Both the position numbers and the translations under genes were made by a program. This document shows, piece after piece, positions 54,194 to 63,390 of a DNA stretch of 64,000 nt. The notes under the pieces are model-generated. The model was not told the origin of the DNA and ran no database searches. It saw nothing but the letters and a program-made list of their open reading frames with translations. Source of the stretch: an uncultured Winogradskyella sp. (lineage in GTDB: Bacteria; Bacteroidota; Bacteroidia; Flavobacteriales; Flavobacteriaceae). Positions within the stretch are counted from its first letter, which is position 1; each line of letters opens with the position of its first letter. The stretch lies in assembly GCF_947498005.1 (NCBI RefSeq), contig NZ_CANMIW010000003.1, positions 248,001 to 312,000 of the forward strand, given 5' to 3'.

Positions 54194-54664
54194 TTACCCT
54201 AGTTTACTTTTATTTTCTTTAATAATTTTTCTTAAAGACTGCTTAACATATTTTATCTTCTTACTTTTTAGAAGTGATACATTAAATCGTTCTTTAGAAA
54301 TACTACCATTTTTATTTTTTCTAGAAATTACCAAAGTTTTGTAAACTTTATAATTATTAATCTTATAACCAATAACCTTGTGTTTAGCAATTTCTATTTT
54401 GCGCTCTCTATAATTGATATAATCTGTTAGAATTAAGCCTTTATTAATTATAACCAATTTAGTACCATCACTATCGTACTCAAAATAACTGGCCACAAAA
54501 TGAACTACCACAACTGCTATAGCCAATCCTATAACAACCCATAATGAACTCCCTTCTAATACATGAAATGATTTAAAAACCGTTGCCAATAATATAGCAA
54601 AGACCAACAATATAAAATAGATAGAAATTATGGTGCTTTTTACGCTTCTATTGTCTGTTCTCAT
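54194..54664 (-). CDS. PH-like membrane protein between parE and parC
   Basis: A 156-residue protein with two N-terminal membrane helices (about 10-30 and 38-61) followed by a soluble domain ([20 protein letters not shown] and [21 protein letters not shown] cut in two) that resembles a bacterial PH-like fold. The C-terminus is strongly basic. The start overlaps the parE stop by 4 nt and the stop abuts the parC start, so it is translated within the topoisomerase IV operon. The function is unknown; the resemblance to PH domains is from visual pattern only. Confidence 0.6.
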   Translation of the reverse strand: MRTDNRSVKSTIISIYFILLVFAILLATVFKSFHVLEGSSLWVVIGLAIAVVVVHFVASYFEYDSDGTKLVIINKGLILTDYINYRERKIEIAKHKVIGYKINNYKVYKTLVISRKNKNGSISKERFNVSLLKSKKIKYVKQSLRKIIKENKSKLG

Positions 54665-56520
54665 ACGTTATCTTCAACAACATCAAGTTCAACTTTAAGA
54701 TTGTCAATAATAAATTCTTGACGCGTAGGTGTATTTTTTCCCATATAGAAGGATAATAACTCTTCAATAGACATATCCTTATCTAACATTACAGGATCTA
54801 AACGAATATCATCACCAATAAAATGCACAAACTCATCTGGCGAAATTTCACCCAAACCTTTAAATCGTGTGATTTCTGGTTTGTTTTTTAATTTCTCAAG
54901 GGCATCTTTTCGTTCCTCTTCGGAATAGCAATAAATGGTTTCCTTTTTATTTCTTACTCTAAATAAAGGTGTTTGTAGTATATATAAATGACCTTCTTTA
55001 ATCACTTCTGGAAAAAACTGCAAGAAAAATGTAATTAACAACAAACGAATGTGCATACCATCAACATCGGCATCAGTTGCAATAACCACATTATTATAAC
55101 GTAAATCTTCTAAGGATTCTTCAATATTTAAAGCGGCTTGTAGTAAGTTGAATTCTTCATTTTCATAAACAATCTTCTTACTTAGTCCATAACAGTTTAA
55201 AGGCTTTCCCTTTAAACTAAATACAGCTTGCGTATTCACATCTCTCGATTTTGTGATACTGCCAGAAGCCGAATCTCCCTCAGTAATAAACAAGGTCGTT
55301 TCAAGATTACGTTCATTTTTAGTGTCACCAAAATGCACTCTACAATCGCGCAACTTCTTATTGTGTAAACTCGCTTTTTTAGCTCTATCCTTCGCTAATT
55401 TTCTAATACCAGATAATTCCTTACGTTCACGTTCTGCCTGTAGAATTTTACGTTGAATTTTCTCTGCAGAATCCGGATTTTTATGTAAATAGTTGTCTAA
55501 ATAGCGTTTAACGTAGTCGTTGATGTACGTTCTAACGGTTGGCAAATCGCCACCCATATCTGTAGAACCTAATTTGGTTTTTGTCTGACTCTCAAAAACA
55601 GGTTCCATTACTTTAATAGCAATAGCTGCGACAATAGACTTTCTTATATCTGAAGCCTCATAACTCTTTCCGTAAAATTCTCTAATGGTTTTTACAATAG
55701 ATTCTCTAAAAGCTGCTAAGTGCGTACCACCTTGTGTCGTATTTTGTCCGTTTACAAACGAACGATATTCTTCACTATACTGAGTTTTACTGTGTGTAAT
55801 TGCTATTTCTATATCCTCTCCTCTCAAATGAATGATAGGATACAACATATCAGATTCATTAATATTTTCTGATAATAAATCCTTTAAACCATTTTCACTA
55901 TAATATTTTTCGCCATTAAAAACAATGGTTAATCCAGGATTTAGATACACATAGTTTTTAAGCATCTTAACAACATACTCGTTACGATACTTATAATTTT
56001 TGAAAATAATTTCATCCGGAATAAAACTAACCTTAGTTCCTTTTCGTCTACTTGTTTCGTCTAGTAGTTCTTGATTTGTTAAGTTTCCTTGTTCAAATTC
56101 TGCAGATGCCGATTTGTTGTCTCGTGTAGATTCTACTCTAAAATAAGATGATAATGCATTTACAGCTTTTGTACCAACACCATTTAAACCAACTGATTTT
56201 TTAAAGGCTTTAGAATCGTACTTTCCTCCAGTATTCATTTTAGAAACTACATCAACCACTTTTCCTAAAGGAATACCACGACCGTAATCTCTAACAATAA
56301 CACGTTCTCCTTGAATGGAAATCTCAATGGTTTTACCTGCTCCCATCACAAACTCATCAATAGAATTGTCTAGAACTTCTTTAAGTAGTATATAAATACC
56401 ATCATCTGGTGAAGACCCATCACCTAACTTTCCGATATACATACCTGGTCGCATTCGGATGTGTTCTTTCCAATCGAGTGAGCGTATATTATCTTCGGTA
56501 TAGTTAGACTGTTCTGCCAT
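54661..56520 (-). CDS. parE: DNA topoisomerase IV subunit B
   Basis: A 619-residue ATPase subunit. The GHKL domain has [13 protein letters not shown], the Mg-binding Asn in [11 protein letters not shown], and VRDYGRGIP with [14 protein letters not shown]. The transducer domain follows, and the TOPRIM domain has [10 protein letters not shown] and [10 protein letters not shown], then [13 protein letters not shown]. The length fits ParE/GyrB forms without a long insertion. It is the first gene of the parE - PH-like gene - parC operon; no consensus -7 box was found in the 160 nt upstream. Confidence 0.92.
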   Translation of the reverse strand: MAEQSNYTEDNIRSLDWKEHIRMRPGMYIGKLGDGSSPDDGIYILLKEVLDNSIDEFVMGAGKTIEISIQGERVIVRDYGRGIPLGKVVDVVSKMNTGGKYDSKAFKKSVGLNGVGTKAVNALSSYFRVESTRDNKSASAEFEQGNLTNQELLDETSRRKGTKVSFIPDEIIFKNYKYRNEYVVKMLKNYVYLNPGLTIVFNGEKYYSENGLKDLLSENINESDMLYPIIHLRGEDIEIAITHSKTQYSEEYRSFVNGQNTTQGGTHLAAFRESIVKTIREFYGKSYEASDIRKSIVAAIAIKVMEPVFESQTKTKLGSTDMGGDLPTVRTYINDYVKRYLDNYLHKNPDSAEKIQRKILQAERERKELSGIRKLAKDRAKKASLHNKKLRDCRVHFGDTKNERNLETTLFITEGDSASGSITKSRDVNTQAVFSLKGKPLNCYGLSKKIVYENEEFNLLQAALNIEESLEDLRYNNVVIATDADVDGMHIRLLLITFFLQFFPEVIKEGHLYILQTPLFRVRNKKETIYCYSEEERKDALEKLKNKPEITRFKGLGEISPDEFVHFIGDDIRLDPVMLDKDMSIEELLSFYMGKNTPTRQEFIIDNLKVELDVVEDNV

Positions 56521-56682
56521 AAAGTTGAGGTCGAAATTTTGTTGGAACGCTAATATAATACTATACCATAAAAAATAAAATATGGTTTTAGTAAAGTAAT
56601 TAACAATAATGCATTAAAACTGTTGAGAACATTGACTTTGCTTCAATTTTTGCTCTAAAATTTGAAATGACACCTAAAAATC

Positions 56683-57579
56683 CTAATTTTCTTTCCGTTT
56701 TGAAATTAATAGTATGCCAGAAATAACCACTAATGTACCAACCACTTGAAGCACAGTTAAGCTTTCATTCAAGAAAATAACCGCTAAAATTATGGTTGTG
56801 ATTGGCCCAATACCTGCCACAACTGCAAAATTTGAAGAATTGATTAATTTAATTGAAATAGACACTAAAAACGATGGAATTACAGTTGCAAAAACCGCAA
56901 TACACAATCCTAATGCATACACTTGCCAAGGATAATTAAGAATATCTACTCTAGAAAACAAGCCATAATGCACAAACACACAAATACAAGAAACCAACAT
57001 AGCAAATGCCGTAAAACGCATGACACCAAATTTAGGAATCAACCAACCACTACCAACTAAATACGAGGCGTAAGTCACGGCACTCAGCAACACAAAGAAA
57101 CCGCCTAAGTAGGTATTAGATCCTGATATTGAAACCTCACTACCAAAGGTTATAATAATACCAATGTACGTGATTAGTATTGCTAATTTCTGAAGTTTAG
57201 TGATTGCTTTTTTAAGGAATAACTTGTTAAACAGCAACACAATCGTTGGATAAATAAATAAGATAATACGCTCTAAACTGGCTTTAATATAGGTTAAACC
57301 AACAAAGTCAAAATAGCTAGCGAGATAATACCCAACAAATCCAAAAAACACTAACCAAAGGTAGTCTTTGCGCTGTGTAATTTCTTGTTTTTCATTTCTA
57401 TATACATAAGCAATAACCACATAAAACGGAAACGCAAATAGCATTCTAAGCAACAGCATACTAAGCGCATCAATATTATAGCGATATGCCAATTTTACCA
57501 TAACAGCTTTAGAAGAAAATAAAACAATCCCTAAAACTCCAAGTAAAACGCCGTAAATGAACGTTTCCTTCTTTTTCAT
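56683..57579 (-). CDS. EamA/DMT-family transporter
   Basis: A 298-residue membrane protein with ten hydrophobic helices arranged as two EamA repeats (about 8-140 and 155-290). The repeats carry the usual signals LLLRMLFAFPFYV and YLASYFDFVGLTYIKASLERIILFIYPTIV in the first half, and NSSNFAVVAGIGPITTIILAVIFLNESLTVLQ in the second (each cited in parts). Members export metabolites or amino acids. The substrate is unknown, and no operon partner is visible. Confidence 0.85.
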   Translation of the reverse strand: MKKKETFIYGVLLGVLGIVLFSSKAVMVKLAYRYNIDALSMLLLRMLFAFPFYVVIAYVYRNEKQEITQRKDYLWLVFFGFVGYYLASYFDFVGLTYIKASLERIILFIYPTIVLLFNKLFLKKAITKLQKLAILITYIGIIITFGSEVSISGSNTYLGGFFVLLSAVTYASYLVGSGWLIPKFGVMRFTAFAMLVSCICVFVHYGLFSRVDILNYPWQVYALGLCIAVFATVIPSFLVSISIKLINSSNFAVVAGIGPITTIILAVIFLNESLTVLQVVGTLVVISGILLISKRKEN

Positions 57580-57706
57580 TGAACGAAAATAAGGGTAAAC
57601 TTTTTAATTGAAAATGAAAAATATAAGATTTACGATGTTCAGTTTAGAAAACTAAAACCTAAAACCCAAGACTAACAAGAATTCTATAAACCAAGTAAGC
57701 AAATTT

Positions 57707-58264
57707 TTATTTCTTCCTAAAATCGAATCCCAAATTAAGCTGAAACATTATTGGCCAAATATTTCCATTTCCTTTAGTATCCATATAATATTGAGGTCCA
57801 ACATCGAATAGTAAATGAAAGCGCTTTCCGTATTTTCTTTGAATTCCCCAAGTTGGTCCAAACGCAAAATCAAAATCTGAAGTTCTATTTACATTTTCTG
57901 CTATAGAATTTCCACGCGTTACCAATCTAAAGGATACAAAATTTCCAGAATTGTTTGTTGTATTTCTATTTTTGTCTGTTCTCTTATTTAGATTGTAAAA
58001 CCACTTATGCTGAAAATCGGCAAATGGACTTATAACATATATAAATCCGCTTCCTCCTGACGTTAAATCAGGATAACCTCCACCATAATCAACACCTAAG
58101 GATGAAGAAAATGTAGAATATTGACCTGTAGGAATTTCGAGTTCAATTGCTGGATTTAAAAAATTGACACGCCAAACTTTTTCAGTTCCAATATCGTTAG
58201 TGTTTTGGGCATAATTTAATGTGGTCATCAACCCAAAAATTAATGTAAATAGGATTTTTCTCAT
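57707..58264 (-). CDS. Secreted, possibly outer-membrane protein, hypothetical
   Basis: A 185-residue protein with a signal peptide (MRKILFTLIFGLMTTLNYAQ). The mature part has alternating polar and hydrophobic segments with aromatic girdle-like ends (FSSSLGVDYGGGYP, FVSFRLVTRGNSI, HLLFDVGPQYYMDT, IMFQLNLGFDFRKK). The C-terminal strand ends in an aromatic-rich motif. A small beta-barrel of the outer membrane is likely, but I do not recognise the family. Confidence 0.6.
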   Translation of the reverse strand: MRKILFTLIFGLMTTLNYAQNTNDIGTEKVWRVNFLNPAIELEIPTGQYSTFSSSLGVDYGGGYPDLTSGGSGFIYVISPFADFQHKWFYNLNKRTDKNRNTTNNSGNFVSFRLVTRGNSIAENVNRTSDFDFAFGPTWGIQRKYGKRFHLLFDVGPQYYMDTKGNGNIWPIMFQLNLGFDFRKK

Positions 58265-58321
58265 TGAATGTTGGTTTTTGAGATTCTAAATATTGGACAA
58301 TTTGAATCAAAAATTATGCCG

Positions 58322-58783
58322 TTAAGACGTCATTAATGCCTCTGCCTTTATTTTTAAGAATTCATTTCTAGTCCTTAATAAATTGGTCATATAACGTTTT
58401 AGAAACAAAACATTTGCCAATTGACCTAGAATACCAAAAGGCGATTGAAAATGAAACACATCAACCATTAAGGTTTTATCTTGTTGTGTAGAAAAAATAT
58501 GTTCGTGTTTAAAACTTTTAAAAGCACCAGAAACCATTTCGTCCACAAAATACGAAGGACTTTCAAACGCTGTGATTTTTGAAGTAAGCTGCTGTGTAAC
58601 ACCAAAATGTTTAGCTTCCCAAGTTACCGATTCTCCCAACGCTATTAATCCTGAAGTTTTACCAGCTATTGCCTTCTCTTTAGAATGCGCCATGGAATCT
58701 TTGTGAAAATCAATATTACGCGCTAAATCAAAACAGGTTTTTAGGTCTGCTTTAATTAGGGTTTTGATTTCAATTATTGGCAT
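58322..58783 (-). CDS. SRPBCC superfamily protein
   Basis: A 153-residue START/SRPBCC-like protein, often annotated as a cell-division-inhibitor-like SRPBCC protein. The typical fold can be seen in IEIKTLIKADLKTCFDLARNIDFH at the N-terminus, VTWEAKHFGVTQQLTSKI in the middle, and DVFHFQSPFGILGQL with a long C-terminal helix (LKRYMTNLLRTRNEFLKIKA). It has no signal peptide and probably binds a small hydrophobic ligand. It could be cotranscribed with the gene at 57707, 57 nt downstream. Confidence 0.75.
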   Translation of the reverse strand: MPIIEIKTLIKADLKTCFDLARNIDFHKDSMAHSKEKAIAGKTSGLIALGESVTWEAKHFGVTQQLTSKITAFESPSYFVDEMVSGAFKSFKHEHIFSTQQDKTLMVDVFHFQSPFGILGQLANVLFLKRYMTNLLRTRNEFLKIKAEALMTS

Positions 58784-58927
58784 TATGTATATTTTAATTC
58801 GTCATTAAAAGGAATGCGAAACCTATGACGAGTTAACCTATTACAATTATAGCATAAAAGGTTAAGACTGTGCTCAACCAAACAAATAAGCTAAGTTAAT
58901 AGCCAATACCAATAAGCAAAAAGCTAC

Positions 58928-60022
58928 TTACACGTTAAACAAGAAATGCATTACATCGCCATCCTTAACAATGTAGTTCTTCCCTTCTACTTTCATTTTA
59001 CCAGCTTCTTTTACTTTGGCTTCACTTCCGTATTCTACGTAATCATTATACGCAATAACTTCTGCTCTAATGAATCCTTTTTCAAAATCGGTATGAATAA
59101 CACCTGCTGCTTGTGGACCAGTTGCTCCAACATTTACAGTCCAAGCTCTTACTTCTTTTACACCAGCTGTGAAATACGTTTGCTGATTTAAAAGTTTATA
59201 AGCCGAACGGATTAATTTTGCCGAACCTGGCTCTTCTAATCCTATATCTGCCAAGAACATTTGGCGCTCTTCGTAGTCGTCTAATTCATTAATATCTGCT
59301 TCTGTACCAACAGCCAACACTAAAACTTCTGCGTTCTCGTCTTTTACAGCGTCTCTTACTTTATCTACGTAAGCATTACCTGTAGTTGCAGCACCTTCAT
59401 CTACATTACAAACATACATTACGGGTTTGTCTGTGATAAACTGAGATGGTTTTACAAACTCTTCGTAATCTTCTTCTGAAAACTCTAATGCTCTTACCGA
59501 AACACCAGCTTCTAAACTTTCCTTTATTTTAAGAAGAATAGCTTCTTCTTTCTGAGCTTCTTTGTTTCCTGTTTTTGCGGCACGCTTAACTTTATCTAAC
59601 TTTTTTTCAGTTGTTTCTAAATCTTTAAGTTGCAATTCCATATCAATAGTTTCCTTATCTCTTATAGGATCTACAGAACCATCAACGTGAACAATGTTTT
59701 CATTATCAAAACAACGCAGTACATGCAAAATAGCATCAGTTTCTCTAATATTAGCTAAGAATTGGTTACCTAAACCTTCACCTTTAGAAGCACCTTTTAC
59801 CAAACCAGCAATATCTACAATCTCTACAGTTGCAGGCATTACACGCTCTGGATTTACCAATTCTTCTAATTTCTCTAACCTTGGATCTGGTACATTTACC
59901 ACACCAATATTAGGCTCAATAGTACAAAACGGAAAGTTAGCACTTTGCGCTTTAGCGTTAGATAAACAGTTAAATAAGGTTGACTTTCCTACGTTTGGTA
60001 ATCCTACAATTCCAGCTTTCAT
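58928..60022 (-). CDS. ychF: Redox-regulated ATPase YchF (OBG family)
   Basis: A 364-residue P-loop protein of the Obg family, with G1 [28 protein letters not shown]3 [16 protein letters not shown] and a NVDE-type specificity motif ([10 protein letters not shown]) that prefers ATP. A coiled-coil hairpin (about 130-190) and a C-terminal TGS domain ([42 protein letters not shown]) follow. It acts in translation and stress response. The 5' leader holds two adjacent hairpins between a -7 box (60093-60100) and the start codon. Confidence 0.93.
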   Translation of the reverse strand: MKAGIVGLPNVGKSTLFNCLSNAKAQSANFPFCTIEPNIGVVNVPDPRLEKLEELVNPERVMPATVEIVDIAGLVKGASKGEGLGNQFLANIRETDAILHVLRCFDNENIVHVDGSVDPIRDKETIDMELQLKDLETTEKKLDKVKRAAKTGNKEAQKEEAILLKIKESLEAGVSVRALEFSEEDYEEFVKPSQFITDKPVMYVCNVDEGAATTGNAYVDKVRDAVKDENAEVLVLAVGTEADINELDDYEERQMFLADIGLEEPGSAKLIRSAYKLLNQQTYFTAGVKEVRAWTVNVGATGPQAAGVIHTDFEKGFIRAEVIAYNDYVEYGSEAKVKEAGKMKVEGKNYIVKDGDVMHFLFNV

Positions 60023-60058
60023 CGAAAAACTTGTTTTTCGTTCTCACACAAGTGAGAA
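60023..60058 (-). promoter_or_regulatory. Two adjacent hairpins in the ychF 5' leader
   Basis: CGAAAAAC and GTTTTTCG (60023-60030, 60033-60040) form an inverted repeat directly before the start codon. TTCTCAC and GTGAGAA (60041-60047, 60052-60058) form a second hairpin with a 4-nt loop. They cover the region where the ribosome binds. Confidence 0.45.
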
Positions 60059-60092
60059 TCTTGTTAAATATTAATCGCAAATTTTGCGTTTG

Positions 60093-60100
60093 CAAATGTA
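60093..60100 (-). promoter_or_regulatory. -7 box for ychF
   Basis: The minus strand reads TACATTTG, an exact TAnnTTTG match, about 70 nt before the start codon. No clear -33 box is seen. Confidence 0.45.
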
Positions 60101-60202
60101 AGTTATTTGTGGAATAGTTATTTAAAAAGTTTTAGGAATAATTAATTACTTTTTAATTATATTTTTACTAAATCAAGAAATTTTAACTGAAAGACATTAT
60201 TA

Positions 60203-62545
60203 CTATATATATCTTTCGATTAACTTGTAATTATCTGGCTCAGTAATAAATTCATTAATCGATTTTTTAAATTTTATCTCTGTCTCATCAATAGTTTCTA
60301 TATGTTCAATAAGTAGTTCTATTTCTTCAAAACTAAACCCATATTTCAAAAGCCAAATCTCTGTTTCATCATTAGTACCAAATTTTATGTAGTTACTTAA
60401 AATAAGTGACCTCTTATCATTTGTTTTTTCAAAGTAAAGTATCAATGCACTAGATATTGGGTCTTTTACAGAAAGGGAAAGAACTTTGTCAATATAATCA
60501 TAAGTGTCATAAATTATTGTATCAAAATCTATATCAGTTACACTAGAGTTTCTACGGAATAAAGGTACTGGTTTTTTAAAACTTTTATTTGGAAGGGCTT
60601 CAGCTATACAAGAAAACCTTACTTTTTTTTCAAAAAGTTGCTTTTTAAATTCATTTATCGAAATTTCCTCTTTTTTCAACTTTTGTCTTAACTTTCGTCT
60701 AAAATCTTTCTCAGATAAAAATGCGTGTCTCAATGAAATTATTTCAGCGAAAGACTTTCCTTGAATCTGCCAAAGTAAAATAGGAATAGATGCACTTAGG
60801 ACACTTTTCTCACCATCACTGAGTTCAGTTCGTCTTAAATGAGCTGTATAGATATTTTGAAGTGCTTTCTTTATTTTTCTTCTTTTATAGTCAGTTAATA
60901 CATAATATTCCTTTACTGTTAAAGGCTCTAATTCTTGGTTTAAAAAGTTGTCTAAAATAAAAGAGATTTGTTTATCTAAATCAGCTTTTTCTATTCGTGA
61001 TATTTGGCTTTCTGTTAATTGTAAATCAGAATTAAAAGTGTCATTTTTTATTGCATCTACTATATCAATAAAGTCTTCATTATTTGGGTCTGTCGGGTTA
61101 TCAAGATTTGATAATGGTGATAATGATGATTCAGTATTTAATCTATCTATAAAAGTTCCTTTGTTTTTGCTCTCTACTACGACATAGCCATAATCAAAGT
61201 GATTGTCTTCAAGCGTTACTCTACCAGCTCGCCCTATTAAATTTTTTAAACTTAAGGTCTTTTGGTCTTCATTACCTCTGAAATTAAAGTTGTTAATCCA
61301 AATTATATCAAATGGCATATTAATGCCTTGAATTAATGTAGAAGTTGAAAAACAGATTTTAGCGTGATGACTATTTACAAAATCTTCAATTATTAATCTT
61401 GCGTTTAAAGGAATTGAACCGTGATGAATTACGATACCTCTTTTCATTAAGTAGATAAGCATAGAACTCTTTTCACTATCATCTTTAGTTCCAAAAAAGG
61501 ACTCTATTTTTTCAATATAGCTTAAACTTTCTTTATCTGTTATTATTGGACATAATTCGATATAGTCTGCAAAAGATTCAATAAAATTCCCACTATATAT
61601 TTTTGATTTTGAAATGTATATTAGTGCTGTGCCATTATTTTTAATAGTTTCTTTAACAATATCACTTTCAATTTTTTTTCCTTTCATTTCATCTTGAAAT
61701 GGTGAGAAATATTTAAAGCTACCCTTTGAATGTTCAATGAAAATTTTACCAACAGTTTTTTGATTATATGTTTCTGAATCAATACTCTGTGTGATATTAT
61801 TTTTTTGGAATTGTGCTTCAGGATTAAGTATAAAAGGATGAGTAAACACCTTTTTTATATTGCTTAATTTTTTATCAATTCTTCTGACTAGAGAATCAAA
61901 TTTCATTCCTCTTATACCTTCTTCCGAAATTTGGGCTTCATCTAGTAAAATTAATTCAACATTTAGTTTTGGAATGTTTTTAAACAATTCTTCACCTCTT
62001 TCAGGTGTTATAATATAAATTCTATTTTTAGTTCTTTTTGTATTTACTACTTCAATGAATTGCAGAACTAAAGTGTCTTTTGATACAAGTTTTTTGACTT
62101 TAATTAAATACTCTGAAATTAAGGCTCTTGATGGCAATATGATAATGATATCTCCTTGAGTTTCTTTAATTAATTCTTGAAATAAAAATGATTTACCAGC
62201 ACTTGTTGGTGCTGAAAATGAAAAATTAGTATATTTTTTTATTGAAAGATACGCATCTGCTTGTATAGGAGTGAATTTGTGTCCTGTGTCTGAAATTATT
62301 GTTTCAGCATATGCATTGTATATTGCTTCTATGAATGAATTTGGTTCTTCTGTTTTGTAAAACAAACCCATAAGAAACATTAGTTTAGATTCGTATTTCT
62401 TAAAAGATTCGGCATTATATTTTTTCAAATACGATAAAGTTTCTAGATGGCTATTGTCAGTTGGACCATTTTTATGAAAATCATAAAGTATTTCTTTTAT
62501 TAAATTTTCATCAAAACCTTGGTTGAATATTATTTCACTTAACAT
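60203..62545 (-). CDS. hamB: Hachiman-type defence helicase HamB
   Basis: A 780-residue superfamily 2 helicase. Walker A is SAPTSAGKSFLF (K118), the Walker B box is LLLDEAQ (D202, E203; DEAQ in place of DEAH), then PERGEELF, HHGSIP (about 374-379), STSTLIQGINMPFD and motif VI LIGRAGR (R439, R442). The Ski2-like core with PTSAGKS is that of HamB/AbpB proteins. The start overlaps hamA by 7 nt. In Hachiman, the helicase senses DNA and releases the HamA nuclease to destroy DNA during phage infection. It could be another DUF1837-linked helicase system of the same clan. Confidence 0.75.
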   Translation of the reverse strand: MLSEIIFNQGFDENLIKEILYDFHKNGPTDNSHLETLSYLKKYNAESFKKYESKLMFLMGLFYKTEEPNSFIEAIYNAYAETIISDTGHKFTPIQADAYLSIKKYTNFSFSAPTSAGKSFLFQELIKETQGDIIIILPSRALISEYLIKVKKLVSKDTLVLQFIEVVNTKRTKNRIYIITPERGEELFKNIPKLNVELILLDEAQISEEGIRGMKFDSLVRRIDKKLSNIKKVFTHPFILNPEAQFQKNNITQSIDSETYNQKTVGKIFIEHSKGSFKYFSPFQDEMKGKKIESDIVKETIKNNGTALIYISKSKIYSGNFIESFADYIELCPIITDKESLSYIEKIESFFGTKDDSEKSSMLIYLMKRGIVIHHGSIPLNARLIIEDFVNSHHAKICFSTSTLIQGINMPFDIIWINNFNFRGNEDQKTLSLKNLIGRAGRVTLEDNHFDYGYVVVESKNKGTFIDRLNTESSLSPLSNLDNPTDPNNEDFIDIVDAIKNDTFNSDLQLTESQISRIEKADLDKQISFILDNFLNQELEPLTVKEYYVLTDYKRRKIKKALQNIYTAHLRRTELSDGEKSVLSASIPILLWQIQGKSFAEIISLRHAFLSEKDFRRKLRQKLKKEEISINEFKKQLFEKKVRFSCIAEALPNKSFKKPVPLFRRNSSVTDIDFDTIIYDTYDYIDKVLSLSVKDPISSALILYFEKTNDKRSLILSNYIKFGTNDETEIWLLKYGFSFEEIELLIEHIETIDETEIKFKKSINEFITEPDNYKLIERYI

Positions 62546-63237
62546 AGCTCAACTGCGATTAGATAAAGTTCATTATATTTAATAATCTCCTTTATTGGTT
62601 CTGAATCAAGAGCATTATTAAGTGTATCAATTATGTTTTCATTATTATGTGAAAAAGCAGCTGAATATCCTTTTTTATTCTCTATGATATTTTGTTTGGT
62701 TTTTGAATCTAAAAAAGGAAGTAATGATAGTAATTCAGCGCTATCTCTGTCTCCAATAAAATCAATTATTTGGTTAAAGGCTTTGGCTCTTGGAGTTCCT
62801 TCTAGACTAAACTTAGCCTCTCCAAAAACTAAATAACTATTAGAGCTTATAGAGTGATAGTCAAAACCAGGGTTTCCTGTAATTTTTTCTTTGAGTAATT
62901 CGGCTAATGGTATTAATTTATGCGAATGTTCAATTTCTAAAGCTTGTTGAGCTGCGTACGAAACAATAAATTCTCCAATTTCAGTATTTACATTTGAAGA
63001 TATTTTAGCAATTATTTCATTTACAATTTTATCAATAGTTTTTTTTGAAGTAGCTCTAAAAGTTATTTGAGAAATTTCATCAAGATTGTTTATCCAACTT
63101 GTATCACAAATATGTTCTTCAAACTTTTCAACAATTGGTCTAAAGTTTTTAATTTTTATATGGATACAATTAATTTGACAACTACTCCCAGTTGGTAACT
63201 TATTTAGGTACTTATTGTCAATTTTATTAATTTCCAT
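62539..63237 (-). CDS. hamA: Hachiman-type defence nuclease HamA (DUF1837-like)
   Basis: A 232-residue protein. The central part shows a PD-(D/E)xK-type nuclease site: E89 in TEIGEFIVSY, D126 in GNPGFDYHSI, and E140/K142 in LVFGEAKFS. This spacing (Glu helix, then a conserved His-rich helix, then D and ExK) is that of DUF1837/HamA. The N-terminal about 80 residues may contact the helicase. It is the first gene of the pair and overlaps hamB by 7 nt. A candidate promoter lies at 63267-63296, and a palindrome (TACGTAG-AA-CTACGTA) at 63309-63324 could be a control site. Confidence 0.7.
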   Translation of the reverse strand: MEINKIDNKYLNKLPTGSSCQINCIHIKIKNFRPIVEKFEEHICDTSWINNLDEISQITFRATSKKTIDKIVNEIIAKISSNVNTEIGEFIVSYAAQQALEIEHSHKLIPLAELLKEKITGNPGFDYHSISSNSYLVFGEAKFSLEGTPRAKAFNQIIDFIGDRDSAELLSLLPFLDSKTKQNIIENKKGYSAAFSHNNENIIDTLNNALDSEPIKEIIKYNELYLIAVELC

Positions 63238-63266
63238 CTCTATATCCTTGCTTCAATGCCTTGTCT

Positions 63267-63296
63267 CAAATGAAAAGCGAAGTTACCGATTTCAAA
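63267..63296 (-). promoter_or_regulatory. Candidate promoter of the hamAB operon
   Basis: On the minus strand TTTG (63296-63293) is followed after 18 nt by TTCATTTG (63274-63267), similar to the -7 consensus with one mismatch in the TA pair. The leader would be about 23 nt. Confidence 0.35.
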
Positions 63297-63308
63297 ACAT
63301 AAAATCTA

Positions 63309-63324
63309 TACGTAGAACTACGTA
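63309..63324. promoter_or_regulatory. Palindrome TACGTAG-AA-CTACGTA upstream of hamAB
   Basis: Perfect 7-bp arms around a 2-nt centre, located 72 nt upstream of the hamA start and just beyond the candidate -33 box. The symmetry fits a dimeric regulator site. No cognate regulator gene is adjacent. Confidence 0.35.
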
Positions 63325-63333
63325 TTTAACAAG

Positions 63334-63362
63334 AAAAATCCCAAGCCAAAGACTTAGGATTT
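63334..63362 (-). terminator. Terminator after the S9 peptidase gene
   Basis: On the minus strand AAATCCTAAG (63362-63353) pairs with CTTGGGATTT (63345-63336) over 10 bp with one G-U pair, followed by T residues (63338-63334). It ends the peptidase transcript before the hamAB promoter. Confidence 0.7.
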
Positions 63363-63390
63363 CTATATTAATTAAAATTGGCACCTATTG

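Noticed and set aside
61075..61090. ATTTGGGT (reverse complement of ACCCAAAT) inside hamB
   Set aside because: It is a chance octamer within coding sequence and lacks the extended 11-mer.
60060..63390. The Hachiman region as part of a larger mobile element
   Set aside because: No integrase, transposase, tRNA target or flanking direct repeat was seen, and the base composition is not visibly different from its neighbours.
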